Below are positions 10,388 through 19,668 of a DNA stretch of 64,000 nt, one piece after another. Source of the DNA: Corynebacterium kroppenstedtii (GTDB lineage Bacteria; Actinomycetota; Actinomycetes; Mycobacteriales; Mycobacteriaceae); contig NZ_CP069792.1 in the NCBI RefSeq assembly GCF_016894245.1, forward strand, positions 1,302,001-1,366,000, in the 5' to 3' direction. Position 1 is the first letter of the stretch. Every line of letters starts with the position of its first letter. The position numbers and the translations under genes were made by a program. The notes beneath the pieces were generated by a model. The model saw only the letters and a program-made list of their open reading frames with translations. It had not been told where the DNA came from and did no database searches.

Positions 10388-10872
10388 CCTCCACGAAGCC
10401 CACCTACCTTGTCGCCACCGCTCTCATCGTCGGCTTAGGCACGTTTATGCTGATCTGGCGCTTTTACGGGTCTATCCCGGGATTTAATTTTACCCTCCCG
10501 GTCATCCTGATCGTCCTCGCTGTGATCTGTACCGTCACGGGATTCATCGTCAGAAAACGCATAGCCGATAACGAAGTCGGACAAGATCGATCGCAAATAC
10601 ATCCGCTCACCATCGCCCGATGCTTCGTCATGGGAACCTCCACGGCGTGGTTTGGGTCCATTTGTGCAGGATCGTATGCGGGTATAGCCGTCTACCTCTG
10701 GATCAACTACAGCCGGCTGATCGCCGCACGGGAGGATACCCCCGCCGTGGTCGTCGGACTTATTGCCGCCATTCTCGTTGCTGCATCAGGTTTATGGCTG
10801 GAGCGGTGTTGTGGGGCACCCCCACCAAACGATGAAGATACGCAGTCTAGCAATGTAGTGTGGAGTTCATGA
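10384..10872 (+). CDS. DUF3180-type membrane protein
   Basis: A 162-residue integral membrane protein with four predicted membrane segments (VATALIVGLGTFMLIWRF, LPVILIVLAVICTVTGFIV, an amphipathic third around FGSICAGSYAGIAVYLW, and VVVGLIAAILVAASGLWL). The layout and its place directly after folK match the actinobacterial DUF3180 family, whose function is unknown. The ATG overlaps the folBK stop (ATGA), and its own stop overlaps the next start in the same way. Confidence 0.75.
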   Translation: MTSTKPTYLVATALIVGLGTFMLIWRFYGSIPGFNFTLPVILIVLAVICTVTGFIVRKRIADNEVGQDRSQIHPLTIARCFVMGTSTAWFGSICAGSYAGIAVYLWINYSRLIAAREDTPAVVVGLIAAILVAASGLWLERCCGAPPPNDEDTQSSNVVWSS

Positions 10873-12557
10873 CCGGCCCACAGCAATCCCACGATGGTTA
10901 CGACAGCTCCAACAACCAGGGACACTATGACGACCAGTCGCCTGACTATCGCGACGATTACCCGCCCGCCAACACAGGCGGTAGCGGCAAGTTTTCCTTC
11001 GCGGCCATCGTCGTCATGCTGGTCTTTGCCGTTGTTGCGACGATCCTCATGCTCTTTACGGACAGTGAAACATGGACAAAAATCGCTGTCCTCTGCGCCC
11101 TCTGGGCCGCCATCGTCGGGTGTATTGCTGTAGCACGACTGCGTAAACAGGTGGACAACCAGCAGCGGGACACCGACAACCTTGAACGGTTGCACCAAGC
11201 CGAGCTCGAGCGGGAACTGGCCACCCATCGCGAGCAAGAACTCATCCTGGAGCAGAACTACTACGACTCGCTGCAGGAACAAGAGCAGAACACCCTTGCT
11301 GATATTCGCGCGGAACTCACCGTGCTTCGTGAAAACTTGTCCGCCATGATGGGAACCGATCTGGACACCGAGCGCACGGCCCTCAAAGCCGAGGCGCAGC
11401 GCATTCTGGAATTGGAACGTGACACCAAAGATTCATCCTCGACGACGGAAGCACGCACGAGCGGGTCAACGTCAAGGACGTCATCTGTGCCGGCATCGTC
11501 ACACAAGCCATCGGGTAAGCGTGGGCAGAACCGTGGTGGAGCTGGACAAACACGGGGAGCTGGACAAACACGGGGTGCAGAGCAATCATCGGGCGTTGGG
11601 CGCGCGTCGGCCACGCAGCAAGGGCGGGCGAACCAATCTTCGTCTGGATCGCGGGCAGCTGATTCGGCCTCCGCACAGCAGAGTGATAACTCCTTGCGCA
11701 CTGGTTCATTCAACGCAGTGAAGTGGACCGCCCAGCCATCACGTCGCTCAGGCTCGGGATACTCTGCGGATCAAACCACGGTGCTACCTTCTGTGGAGAA
11801 AAAAGCGAACCCGCACGCATCTCAGCCGTCGCAGCAGCAACAGCCCACGCGGCAGCCTGACCGTGCTGCTCAGACCAACCAACGGTCAACCACGACACAG
11901 GGGAGCGCGGTGTACCGCGGCGCGGACCGTGACAACTCGCAATTCTTTGCCTTTGGGGCGGGTTCGTCGCCAGCGTCATCGACCCGCGACCGTTCGGCCC
12001 AGAACTCCTCGGCTCAGCCTGCGTCGACATCTGGATCGGCCCAGGCTCAGTCGTCGCGAACAGAATCGACGCCCTATGTCGGTTCCCATCGCGGTCCCAA
12101 TCCAAACGTCAGTTCAGCGCAGAGCGGCAGCAACTCGCAGCGCGTCGGCACCGCACAGAGCAGCAGCACCGCGGCAGGTGGATCTCGCCGGAGCACGGAC
12201 CCCGATACAGGTTCCTTCGCAGCTTTCGGTTCAGGCCGCTCTTCGGCACCGTCCTATGATCGAACCCACGCTCCAACTACGGGTGGTTTCCGGGCGCAAT
12301 CGCCCACTTCAGGGTCGACATCAGCATCCGGCAGCCAAGCCGGTGGTCACTCTCCGCACGACGGGATGTTCACGGGAAACCAGAATTATGGCTCGTCAGC
12401 AAGCTCCCCGGATTCCGTCGATCCGCGCGGCCGTCACGAAGGCCCACAGGACTCATCGTCGGGTGGCCGTCGGCGTCGGGCAGATAATGGAGACCCAAGC
12501 CACAACGTCACCGTCGCATCCTTACTCGAACAGCTGAAGAAGAATAGCGAGAAGTAG
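10869..12557 (+). CDS. Membrane protein with long Ser/Gln-rich tail (DUF6779-like)
   Basis: A 562-residue protein with two close membrane segments at about residues 40-62 (AAIVVMLVFAVVATILMLF) and 66-86 (IAVLCALWAAIVGCIAVA). A charged coiled-coil stretch follows to about residue 190 (Glu/Arg/Gln-rich, ERLHQAELERELATHREQE). The remaining 370 or so residues are Ser/Gln/Thr/Ala/Gly-rich, including a short tandem RGAGQT repeat, and are probably disordered. The start at 10869 overlaps the upstream stop (ATGA). The position between DUF3180 and panC fits corynebacterial DUF6779 proteins. No function is known. Confidence 0.7.
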   Translation: MTGPQQSHDGYDSSNNQGHYDDQSPDYRDDYPPANTGGSGKFSFAAIVVMLVFAVVATILMLFTDSETWTKIAVLCALWAAIVGCIAVARLRKQVDNQQRDTDNLERLHQAELERELATHREQELILEQNYYDSLQEQEQNTLADIRAELTVLRENLSAMMGTDLDTERTALKAEAQRILELERDTKDSSSTTEARTSGSTSRTSSVPASSHKPSGKRGQNRGGAGQTRGAGQTRGAEQSSGVGRASATQQGRANQSSSGSRAADSASAQQSDNSLRTGSFNAVKWTAQPSRRSGSGYSADQTTVLPSVEKKANPHASQPSQQQQPTRQPDRAAQTNQRSTTTQGSAVYRGADRDNSQFFAFGAGSSPASSTRDRSAQNSSAQPASTSGSAQAQSSRTESTPYVGSHRGPNPNVSSAQSGSNSQRVGTAQSSSTAAGGSRRSTDPDTGSFAAFGSGRSSAPSYDRTHAPTTGGFRAQSPTSGSTSASGSQAGGHSPHDGMFTGNQNYGSSASSPDSVDPRGRHEGPQDSSSGGRRRRADNGDPSHNVTVASLLEQLKKNSEK

Positions 12558-12566
12558 TAACACACC

Positions 12567-13484
12567 ATGACCACACCGACGAATCCCGGTTTTGCGGCTG
12601 GTGAGCTGCGTGTTCATGATTCCGCCGAGGCATTTGCAGCAACAACAAGGGCTTTGCGTAAAACGGGGAAGCGTATCGTTCTTGTTCCCACAATGGGAGC
12701 TCTGCATGCGGGTCACCGTGCACTCCTCCGTGCAGCGCACAGGCTCCCTGGGGCCGTGGTGGCGTCGTCGATTTTTGTCAATCCGGCACAGTTCGATAAC
12801 CCCGACGACTTCGAAAAATATCCCGTCACGCTGCAACGCGACCTGGACATCCTCCGTGAGGAAGGGGTTTCCCTAGCATTCACCCCCAAGGCTGAGGACA
12901 TGTATCCTCATGGGGCCCGGACGATGGTCCACCCCGGTCCCGTCGCTGAGGGGCTGGAAGGGGACCGGGATGGCCACTTTGTCGGCGTGGCTACGGTGGT
13001 CTCCAAGCTGCTCAACATATCCCACGCCACGGACATCGTAATGGGGGAAAAGGATTATCAGCAGCTGGTGATCATCCAGCAGTTAGTGACCGACCTCAAT
13101 ATGGAGGTCACGGTGCATGGGGTGCCCATCGTGCGGGAACATGATGGGCTGGCGCTCTCGTCGCGCAACGTTCGCCTGGATCCTGAGGCTCGTGTTACCG
13201 CGACGGCGATTTCGGCTGCGATGACCGCAGCGCTATATAAAGCAAAAGATGGTGCTCGCGCTGTAGAGGCGGAAGCACGGCAGATCATGGAGGGCGAAGG
13301 CATTGATGTTCTCTACGCCGTCGTCCGCGGGAAAGATTTGGGGCCGGCTCCCGAGAACGGGGAGGGGCGTCTACTCGTCGCCGCACGGGTGGGGGGCGTG
13401 CGGTTGATTGATAACACCGGCGTCATGTTGGGCGAGCTTCCCGACGACACCATCGCCGGCGGTGCTGATATCTCCGGTGCGTAG
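12567..13484 (+). CDS. panC: Pantothenate synthetase
   Basis: Joins pantoate and beta-alanine with ATP to make pantothenate for coenzyme A. The HIGH-like motif is HAGH at residues 47-50 (PTMGALHAGH). SSIFVNPAQF, GEKDYQQ and the LSSRN motif follow in the expected order. The 305-residue length is normal. The ATG lies 9 bases after the previous stop, so the gene is probably read from the upstream promoter. panB and panD are not in the window. Confidence 0.95.
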   Translation: MTTPTNPGFAAGELRVHDSAEAFAATTRALRKTGKRIVLVPTMGALHAGHRALLRAAHRLPGAVVASSIFVNPAQFDNPDDFEKYPVTLQRDLDILREEGVSLAFTPKAEDMYPHGARTMVHPGPVAEGLEGDRDGHFVGVATVVSKLLNISHATDIVMGEKDYQQLVIIQQLVTDLNMEVTVHGVPIVREHDGLALSSRNVRLDPEARVTATAISAAMTAALYKAKDGARAVEAEARQIMEGEGIDVLYAVVRGKDLGPAPENGEGRLLVAARVGGVRLIDNTGVMLGELPDDTIAGGADISGA

Positions 13485-13504
13485 CCACGTGGTTGCCGGC
13501 GGCA

Positions 13505-13537
13505 CGTGTGAAACGCGTGTGAAGCGCGTGTGTTACG
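13505..13537 (+). repeat. Three 11-bp direct repeats ahead of lysS
   Basis: The units CGTGTGAAACG, CGTGTGAAGCG and CGTGTGTTACG stand head to tail, one DNA helical turn each, and a fourth degenerate unit may follow. They end about 80 bases upstream of the lysS -10 box. Confidence 0.6.
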
Positions 13538-13615
13538 TGCGTGATACATGTGTCCGTCTGATTACAGAAAGCCGACTAGGGACGGCCCACCGGTTGCCTG
13601 TGGGGTGAGGTCAGC

Positions 13616-13621
13616 TACTCT
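13616..13621 (+). promoter_or_regulatory. Leaderless -10 box of lysS
   Basis: TACTCT is followed by 7 bases and the GTG at 13629. There is no Shine-Dalgarno. This supports GTG 13629 rather than the in-frame ATG at 13548. Confidence 0.55.
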
Positions 13622-13628
13622 TTATCGC

Positions 13629-15239
13629 GTGAGTAAAGCGACGAAAAACCAGGATGTCCCAGAGCAAGTTAAAGTTCGCAAGGCAAAAAGAGAGCGGTTG
13701 CTCTCTGAGGGCACTGCGCCGTACCCAGTCGACGTAGAGCGCACCCACACGCTGAAACACATTCGCGACGCCTTCGTCGTCGATGAAGACAAAGCAGGGA
13801 CCACTGAGCAACGTGCCGACGGCACCGTTCGTCGTTATTTAGATATCGGTGATGAAACGGACACCGAGGTGGCCGTGGCCGGACGCGTGATTTTCATGCG
13901 TAATACCGGCAAGTTGTGTTTCGCCACGCTGCAAGAGGGGGATGGGACGCAGCTTCAGGCGATGCTATCGCTCGCCGAGGTGGGGGAGGACGCCCTCAAA
14001 CGCTGGAAGTCCGACGTCGACATGGGCGACTTTGTGTCGATTCGTGGTCGCGTGGTGTCGTCGCGTCGCGGAGAGCTATCCGTGTTTGCGTCGACGTGGA
14101 CCTTGGCGTCGAAAGCGCTGCGCCCCCTGCCTGTGTCCTTCGCCGATATGAATGAAGACACCCGCATTCGCTATCGCTACACGGATTTGATTATGCGGGA
14201 CGACGCCCGCCGCATGATGGTGACCCGCGTAACCGTTGTGCGCGCCCTTCGTGAATACCTGCAGGATCTAGGCTTCCTCGAGGTAGAAACTCCCATGTTG
14301 CAGACGTTGCATGGTGGCGCGGCCGCGCGCCCGTTTGTGACGCATTCCAACGCTTTAGATATGGATCTTTACCTGCGCATTGCGCCGGAGCTGTACCTGA
14401 AGCGCTGCGTCGTCGGCGGTATTGAGAAGGTTTTCGAGGTCAATAGGAATTTCCGGAACGAGGGCATCGACTCCTCCCACAGCCCGGAGTTCGCCATGTT
14501 GGAAACCTATCAGGCCTATGCCACGTATGACGATAACGCTGCCTCGACTCAGGGCCTGATCCAGCACTGCGCGCGTGCCGTCAACACGTTGGTGCACGAC
14601 AACTGGGACCCGGAGCAGGACCCGGATTCACTGGTCGTCACTCTTGCCGACGGCTCCACCTACGACTTTGGTGGCGAGTGGCCGAAGCTGGACATGTATG
14701 ACAGCTTGAACGAGGCTTTGCAGCGCAAGTTCCCCGGCCAGCCCGAGGTGACCATTCACTCGACCGTCGATGAATTAAAGACGATCGCGCATGCGATTGG
14801 TGTGGAACCGGGCACGGGATGGGGCCACGGGAAATTCGTCGAGGAAATCTGGGAAGAGCTGTGCGCGGACCAACTGGATGGGCCAGTGTTCGTCCGTAAC
14901 TTCCCAGTCGAGACGTCGCCCTTGACGCGCGATCACCGCTCGAAGCCCGGTGTGACTGAGAAATGGGATTTGTATGTCCGTGGTTTTGAGTTAGCGACGG
15001 GCTACTCGGAGTTGATTGACCCCGTGATCCAGCGTCAGCGCTTTGAGGATCAAGCTCGTTTAGCTGCTGGTGGTGATGATGAAGCAATGGTTTTGGACGA
15101 GGACTTCCTTCAGGCGATGGAGCAGGGCATGCCCCCGACGGCGGGAACCGGAATGGGTATCGACCGGTTGTTGATGGCATTAACTGGGTTGGGGATTCGG
15201 GAAACCGTGTTGTTCCCCTTGGTGAAGCCGGAACGGTAA
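13629..15239 (+). CDS. lysS: Lysyl-tRNA synthetase, class II
   Basis: Charges tRNA-Lys. The 536-residue protein has an N-terminal OB-fold anticodon-binding domain ([22 protein letters not shown]) and a class II catalytic domain with motif 2 ([11 protein letters not shown]) and motif 3 ([15 protein letters not shown]). The start at GTG 13629 rests on the leaderless -10 box and on agreement with family N-termini ([13 protein letters not shown]). A clear intrinsic terminator follows. Confidence 0.95.
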   Translation: MSKATKNQDVPEQVKVRKAKRERLLSEGTAPYPVDVERTHTLKHIRDAFVVDEDKAGTTEQRADGTVRRYLDIGDETDTEVAVAGRVIFMRNTGKLCFATLQEGDGTQLQAMLSLAEVGEDALKRWKSDVDMGDFVSIRGRVVSSRRGELSVFASTWTLASKALRPLPVSFADMNEDTRIRYRYTDLIMRDDARRMMVTRVTVVRALREYLQDLGFLEVETPMLQTLHGGAAARPFVTHSNALDMDLYLRIAPELYLKRCVVGGIEKVFEVNRNFRNEGIDSSHSPEFAMLETYQAYATYDDNAASTQGLIQHCARAVNTLVHDNWDPEQDPDSLVVTLADGSTYDFGGEWPKLDMYDSLNEALQRKFPGQPEVTIHSTVDELKTIAHAIGVEPGTGWGHGKFVEEIWEELCADQLDGPVFVRNFPVETSPLTRDHRSKPGVTEKWDLYVRGFELATGYSELIDPVIQRQRFEDQARLAAGGDDEAMVLDEDFLQAMEQGMPPTAGTGMGIDRLLMALTGLGIRETVLFPLVKPER

Positions 15240-15266
15240 GCCTTACGACGTAAACGGTGTGCCGTT

Positions 15267-15296
15267 GCCCTGGGTGAGTATTCACCTGGGGCTTTT
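15267..15296 (+). terminator. Rho-independent terminator after lysS
   Basis: An 11-bp stem (two G-U pairs) with arms at 15267-15277 and 15282-15292 and a GTAT loop is followed at once by TTTT. It closes the dacB-lysS block. Confidence 0.8.
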
Positions 15297-15355
15297 CTCG
15301 TGAGATCGCTGTCAGAGGCACCGTGAACGTGGCTTTGTCAGTTTTCTTTGGTAAT

Positions 15356-15371
15356 TGTGACACCGGTCACC
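15356..15371 (+). promoter_or_regulatory. CRP/GlxR-like binding site upstream of the fadE pair
   Basis: TGTGACACCGGTCACC fits the TGTGA-N6-TCACA class of sites in all but the last base and has perfect GTGAC/GTCAC arms. It lies about 85 bases ahead of the first acyl-CoA dehydrogenase. In corynebacteria the regulator would be GlxR, a cAMP-responsive CRP homologue; that assignment is inference. Confidence 0.5.
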
Positions 15372-15456
15372 TGATTGTGCGTTATGCTTATGTAAGCTTC
15401 CTGGCAATGCATCGTCGACCGGTGTGTAGCCGATACGAACGACCGAAAGGCCTTTA

Positions 15457-16971
15457 ATGTCTTCAACAAATGAACACGACAATGGCTCTGGCTCTGCGGC
15501 AGGCGCCCGCGACAACGCTGCGAAATCCCGCGGCAAGAATTCCGACGGCAACGATTCAACCGTTGGGAAAAATAGCATTAAGCGGGACGCGATGGGCACG
15601 GCGATGCGCCTGTTGACGCGAGTAACGGGCTCCGATTTCGCCGCGAAGTATGGCCTCAATGAACGCATTGATCGCATTGCCTATGAGTCGACGAAGACCG
15701 GCATGAAGTCTCTTGGGGCGGCAACCCGTGAATTTAAGCGGGTAACCAGCGGCCAGTCCCCGATCCGTCTCCCCTTCCTCGGCTTGGGTGATGATAAGAA
15801 GATTGGCGACGAAAAACCCGATGCCCAGGCCGAGGAAAAAGCTGCGGAATCCAAGAAAGTCATGTGGGACCTTACGCCCGACGAGGATCAGGAGATGATC
15901 GTCGAGACGATTAAGGATTTCGCCGAAAAGCGCATTAGCCCAGCAGCGCACGATGCCGACGAAGCGGCAACTGTCTCCGAAGACCTCCGCAAAGAAGCAC
16001 TTGGCCTGGGAATTTCTATGGTGAACGTTCCGGAGGAATTCGAGGGGATCGCCACCGGGTCTAATCTCACAACGAATTTCTTAGTCACCGAGGCCTTGGC
16101 CCACGCGGATCCGGGGATTGCCTTGTCTGTGATGGCTCCGGCCGGTGTCGCCGCGACGTTGACCGCCTATGGCTCGGACGAACAGCAGCGGACGTATTTG
16201 CCTGCATTCGCGGGTGAGGACATTCCGATCTCCGCGGTGTCCGTCGCCGAGCCCCAGCCACTGTTCGATCCTTTCTCCTTGACGACAACTGCTCGTCGCG
16301 AGGGTGATGACGTGGTGATCGAGGGCGTCAAGGCCTTAGTTCCCGACGCCGGTAATTGCGAGCTGTTCGTCGTCGCCACCATGCTGGACGATGCTCCGAC
16401 GATGGTCATTGTCGAATCTGATGCTGATGGCGTCGTAGTGGAACCCGACCCGAGTATGGGATTGCGTGCGGCAGGACTGGGACGGCTGCTTCTCAACGAC
16501 GTGCGTGTTCCCGCGTCGAACATTCTTGGTGGGGCGGATCGTTCTGCTGAGGATAGGGAGAGCGATTACCGGAATATTATTCGACGGTCCCGGTTGGGAT
16601 GGGCTGCGTTGGCTGTGGGTGCATGTTCGGCAGTGCTGGATTATGTGAAGCCGTACGTCAATGAGCGTCAAGCGTTTGGTGAGCCGATTTCTCACCGTCA
16701 GGCGGTGGCTTTTGCGGTGGCGAATATCCGCATTGAACTCGACGGCATGCGTCTGGTTGCTCTGCGTGGCTGCTCCCGTGCGGACCAGGGGCTGACCTTC
16801 CACCGCGAGGCCGCCCTGGCCCGTGACTTGGCGGCCGAGAAAGGCATGGCGATCGGGTCAGACGGAGTCCAGTTGCTGGGTGGTCATGGTTATACCAAGG
16901 AGCATCCCGTGGAGCGGTGGTACAGGGATTTGCGTGCAATCGGCGTCGCTGAAGGGACGATTGTCCTGTAA
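15457..16971 (+). CDS. Acyl-CoA dehydrogenase, FadE24-like
   Basis: Flavin-dependent enzyme that introduces the alpha-beta double bond into acyl-CoA. The ACAD fold begins near residue 145 (DLTPDEDQEMIVETIKDFAEK). It is preceded by a polar extension of about 140 residues unlike typical family members. FAD and substrate motifs are recognisable (SVAEP, LGGHGYTKEHPVERWYRD), and the chain stops right after the AEGT motif, where the catalytic Glu is expected. The neighbouring gene is also an ACAD, and the pair resembles mycobacterial fadE24/fadE23. ATG 15457 has GAAAGG upstream. The substrate is unknown. Confidence 0.85.
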   Translation: MSSTNEHDNGSGSAAGARDNAAKSRGKNSDGNDSTVGKNSIKRDAMGTAMRLLTRVTGSDFAAKYGLNERIDRIAYESTKTGMKSLGAATREFKRVTSGQSPIRLPFLGLGDDKKIGDEKPDAQAEEKAAESKKVMWDLTPDEDQEMIVETIKDFAEKRISPAAHDADEAATVSEDLRKEALGLGISMVNVPEEFEGIATGSNLTTNFLVTEALAHADPGIALSVMAPAGVAATLTAYGSDEQQRTYLPAFAGEDIPISAVSVAEPQPLFDPFSLTTTARREGDDVVIEGVKALVPDAGNCELFVVATMLDDAPTMVIVESDADGVVVEPDPSMGLRAAGLGRLLLNDVRVPASNILGGADRSAEDRESDYRNIIRRSRLGWAALAVGACSAVLDYVKPYVNERQAFGEPISHRQAVAFAVANIRIELDGMRLVALRGCSRADQGLTFHREAALARDLAAEKGMAIGSDGVQLLGGHGYTKEHPVERWYRDLRAIGVAEGTIVL

Positions 16972-17128
16972 ACGGCCAAACAGCCAAGTGAGGCCACGCA
17001 GCCAAGCCGGCAGAACCGGCGTGAGCAGGCACCTGGCCCGCGATGTACGCACACATGAACACGATGTTGTCAACCGAATAAGAACCGCAGCGTTGAACGC
17101 TTTTATGTGACCCCGGAGGGACACAATC

Positions 17129-18337
17129 ATGATTAACCTAGAACTTCCTGGCTTCCTGAAGAAGAGCGCAAACCCTGGGCACCAGGCAGCCGCCGAAGTC
17201 TTCCGACCCATTTCCCGCAAGTACGATCTCGCCGAGCACGAGCGCCCGGTGGAACTGGACACCATGGCTAGCATGGTGGAAGGTATGGCCGACGCCGGCC
17301 GTGGAATGGCTGGCGCGTCGGGAGGTCGTGGAGATAAGAAGAAAAAGTCCGACGGCATTCGCAATGGCGGAAATATGGCCGCGGTGCTGAACGTGTTGGA
17401 GCTGTGCTGGGGCGATGTGGCTCTCACGCTCTCCATCCCGTATCAGGGCCTCGGAAACTCTGCCATTGCGGCCGTCGCGACGGATGAGCAGTTGGAGCGT
17501 ATCGGCAAAGTGTGGGCATCGATGGCCATCACCGAGCCTGGTTTCGGCTCGGACTCCGCTGCCGTGTCAACAACAGCCACTCTCGACGGCGACGAGTATG
17601 TCATTAATGGTGAAAAGATTTTCGTAACGGCCGGCGAGCGCTCTGACCACGTCGTCGTGTGGGCGAGTGTGGATAAATCCAAAGGCCGGGCGGCTATTAA
17701 GTCGTTCGTCGTTCCGAAGTCAGCTGACGGCTTCACAGTGGAACGCTTGGAGCACAAGTTAGGTATTAAGGCGTCGGACACTGCGGTATTGCGGCTGGAT
17801 AATGTGCGCGTACCGAAGGAAAACCTGTTGGGTTCGCCAGAGGTGAGCACGAAGAAGGGCTTTGCTGGTGCAATGGCGACGTTCGATAACACGCGTCCGC
17901 TGGTGGCGGCGATGGCTATCGGGTGTGCTCGTGGCGCGTTGGAAAAGCTCCGCGAGGTGCTGGAAGATGCTGGTGAGGTCATTGATTATGACAAGCCTAA
18001 GTATGCTCAGTCAGCCGCGGTCGCGGAATACCTCGATTTGGAGAGCGACTGGGAATCCGCGTACTTGTTGACGCTGCGTGCGGCGTGGATGGCGGATAAT
18101 AAGAAGCCCAACACCAAGGAAGCGTCGATTGCGAAGGCGAAGGCGGGGCGTGTCGGCACGCATATCACCCTCAAGGCTGTGGAACTGGCTGGACCGTGGG
18201 GCTACTCTGAACGCGAGCTTCTGGAAAAGTGGTCGCGCGATTCTAAGATCCTGGACATCTTCGAGGGGACGCAGCAGATCCAGCAGTTGGTTGTTGCTCG
18301 CCGTGAGCTGGGGCTGAGCTCTAAAGAACTGAAGTAG
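17129..18337 (+). CDS. Acyl-CoA dehydrogenase, FadE23-like
   Basis: A 402-residue acyl-CoA dehydrogenase whose start (MINLELPGFLKK, then RPISRKYDLAEHERPVELD) closely resembles mycobacterial FadE23. It has the flavin-binding motif AITEPGFGSD and the catalytic-Glu motif FEGTQQIQQLVVARRELG. GGAGGG lies upstream of the ATG. The 157-base gap to the first ACAD has no promoter that I can point to, so the two are probably co-transcribed. By analogy with other FadE pairs they may form a mixed oligomer; this is inference. Confidence 0.87.
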   Translation: MINLELPGFLKKSANPGHQAAAEVFRPISRKYDLAEHERPVELDTMASMVEGMADAGRGMAGASGGRGDKKKKSDGIRNGGNMAAVLNVLELCWGDVALTLSIPYQGLGNSAIAAVATDEQLERIGKVWASMAITEPGFGSDSAAVSTTATLDGDEYVINGEKIFVTAGERSDHVVVWASVDKSKGRAAIKSFVVPKSADGFTVERLEHKLGIKASDTAVLRLDNVRVPKENLLGSPEVSTKKGFAGAMATFDNTRPLVAAMAIGCARGALEKLREVLEDAGEVIDYDKPKYAQSAAVAEYLDLESDWESAYLLTLRAAWMADNKKPNTKEASIAKAKAGRVGTHITLKAVELAGPWGYSERELLEKWSRDSKILDIFEGTQQIQQLVVARRELGLSSKELK

Positions 18338-19116
18338 GCGGGGCAACGACGTACCCAGACCACGCTTAGGCCTTCTTGACAGTGGGCGCGGGGGACGCCC
18401 ACTCAGGAACTAGATGGTGTGAAATAGGGCTCCATCGTGTATGTCCTACTGGCCGGCTAGTCCTAAAGTCACGAAACAGCCCAGTGCGGGGACTAGCTAA
18501 AAAGGGGGAGGCGTGAGCAATGTCCGCGCCACTATTCACAGTGCAGAGTGACAGTGACCTGCGTCGATAGCGTGCACAGCTGATGGATGGATCTACCGGA
18601 GATAACGACTGGTCAATACGTACAGTACTTCTGATTCTTTGGAAAACTCAGCTGCCGAACAGCATGTGCTGGACAAATAGCTCATTGGCCTGCTGAACGC
18701 TGGAGAAGAACGTGCCCGAAGTACTTCCCCCCTGCTCGGCCAAGAATTTAGAAAATATCGTTAAAAGGCATTGCGGTAACCCTGTCCAGCAAAATGAACG
18801 CCACAGGATTTATTATTGCCGACCTTCCACTCAGAGTTTCAGCAACTGTTGCCGATTTTTATGAAGGCGACCGGCGCTATGACAGATCGCGCAGCGAACT
18901 ATCTCGTAGCTGCGTGACAATTCCTGTATTAGCTTCTTCAATGCCCGTGTTGTCTTCATGGTGAAGGGGCGGTCTCATATTTAGATGGTCACGGTGGTTA
19001 TGGTGAGTGACTCAGCGTGTGATGTGGTTGCTTAGCTGGAGTGCTGGTGCGCATGACGACAGCCCTGTCGTATCTGCGGACACTTTAGCTAGAGACGTTA
19101 AGTAGAGTATCCACTC
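18338..19116. other. Gene-poor stretch with decayed coding fragments
   Basis: No intact gene is visible in about 780 bases. An 8-bp stem (arms 18381-18388 and 18396-18403) could end the fadE transcript but lacks a T-run. On the plus strand 18609-18764 reads like protein (LENSAAEQHVLDK, stop at 18678, then LIGLLNAGEERARS) with one internal stop. 18794-18964 is an open frame of 56 codons (MNATGFIIADLPLRVS). Neither matches a family I know. The stretch looks like the remains of one or two lost genes. Confidence 0.4.
19103..19108 (+). promoter_or_regulatory. Leaderless -10 box of the DUF1304 gene
   Basis: TAGAGT is followed by 8 bases and the ATG at 19117, with no Shine-Dalgarno. Confidence 0.5.
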
Positions 19117-19503
19117 ATGATCTTCTTAGGCGCAGTTGTTGCTGCTCTGGCGGCCCTTCTTCATGTATTCATCTTTTATTTAGAGTCGGTGGGGTGGACG
19201 GGTCCCCGTGCGCGATCAGTGTTCGGGTTGAGCGAAGACGAAGCAGCGTCGACGAAAGATCTAGCGTTTAACCAGGGATTTTATAACCTCTTCCTCGCCC
19301 TTGAGGTGTTTGTGGCTCTCGGTTTCTTGGTTGCCGGGGCCACGGCCGTCGGCGGTGCCTTAGCCCTCGCAGGCGTGGGGTCGATGCTTGCTGCGGCGCT
19401 CGTTTTGTGGGTGTGGTCACCCAATAACCGCAGTGCAGCCGTCAAACAGGGGTCGTTGCCCCTCCTCGCTGTCATCCTCATCGCCATCGGACTCTGCGTA
19501 TAG
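19117..19503 (+). CDS. DUF1304 family small membrane protein
   Basis: A 128-residue protein with four membrane segments: one at the N-terminus (LGAVVAALAALLHVFIFYLES), two central ones (FLALEVFVALGFLVAGA, AVGGALALAGVGSMLAAALVLWV) and one at the C-terminus (LLAVILIAIGLCV). The motif FNQGFYNLFLA between the first two segments is the hallmark of DUF1304. The function is unknown. The gene appears to be a single transcription unit with its own leaderless promoter. Confidence 0.8.
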   Translation: MIFLGAVVAALAALLHVFIFYLESVGWTGPRARSVFGLSEDEAASTKDLAFNQGFYNLFLALEVFVALGFLVAGATAVGGALALAGVGSMLAAALVLWVWSPNNRSAAVKQGSLPLLAVILIAIGLCV

Positions 19504-19656
19504 CAATAGTGCTGTCGCCTGGCTTGTGCCCCGTGTGCTCGCGCTGTGCCTCTCGAGAAACAACGCGCCACCACAAGCGCGCCCACGAGTTCTTCACCCG
19601 GAGAAATCCCGGAAAGATCCCATAAAGAACCTGGAAACGAGAATAAGAGGGTTCGT

Positions 19657-19662
19657 TATACT
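19657..19662 (+). promoter_or_regulatory. Leaderless -10 box of folD
   Basis: TATACT is followed by 6 bases and the ATG at 19669. This decides against the in-frame upstream start at 19546. Confidence 0.6.
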
Positions 19663-19668
19663 GTCGGC

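Noticed and set aside
18381..18403. Terminator after the FadE23-like gene
   Set aside because: An 8-bp stem is present but no T-run follows, so it is mentioned only in the gap description.
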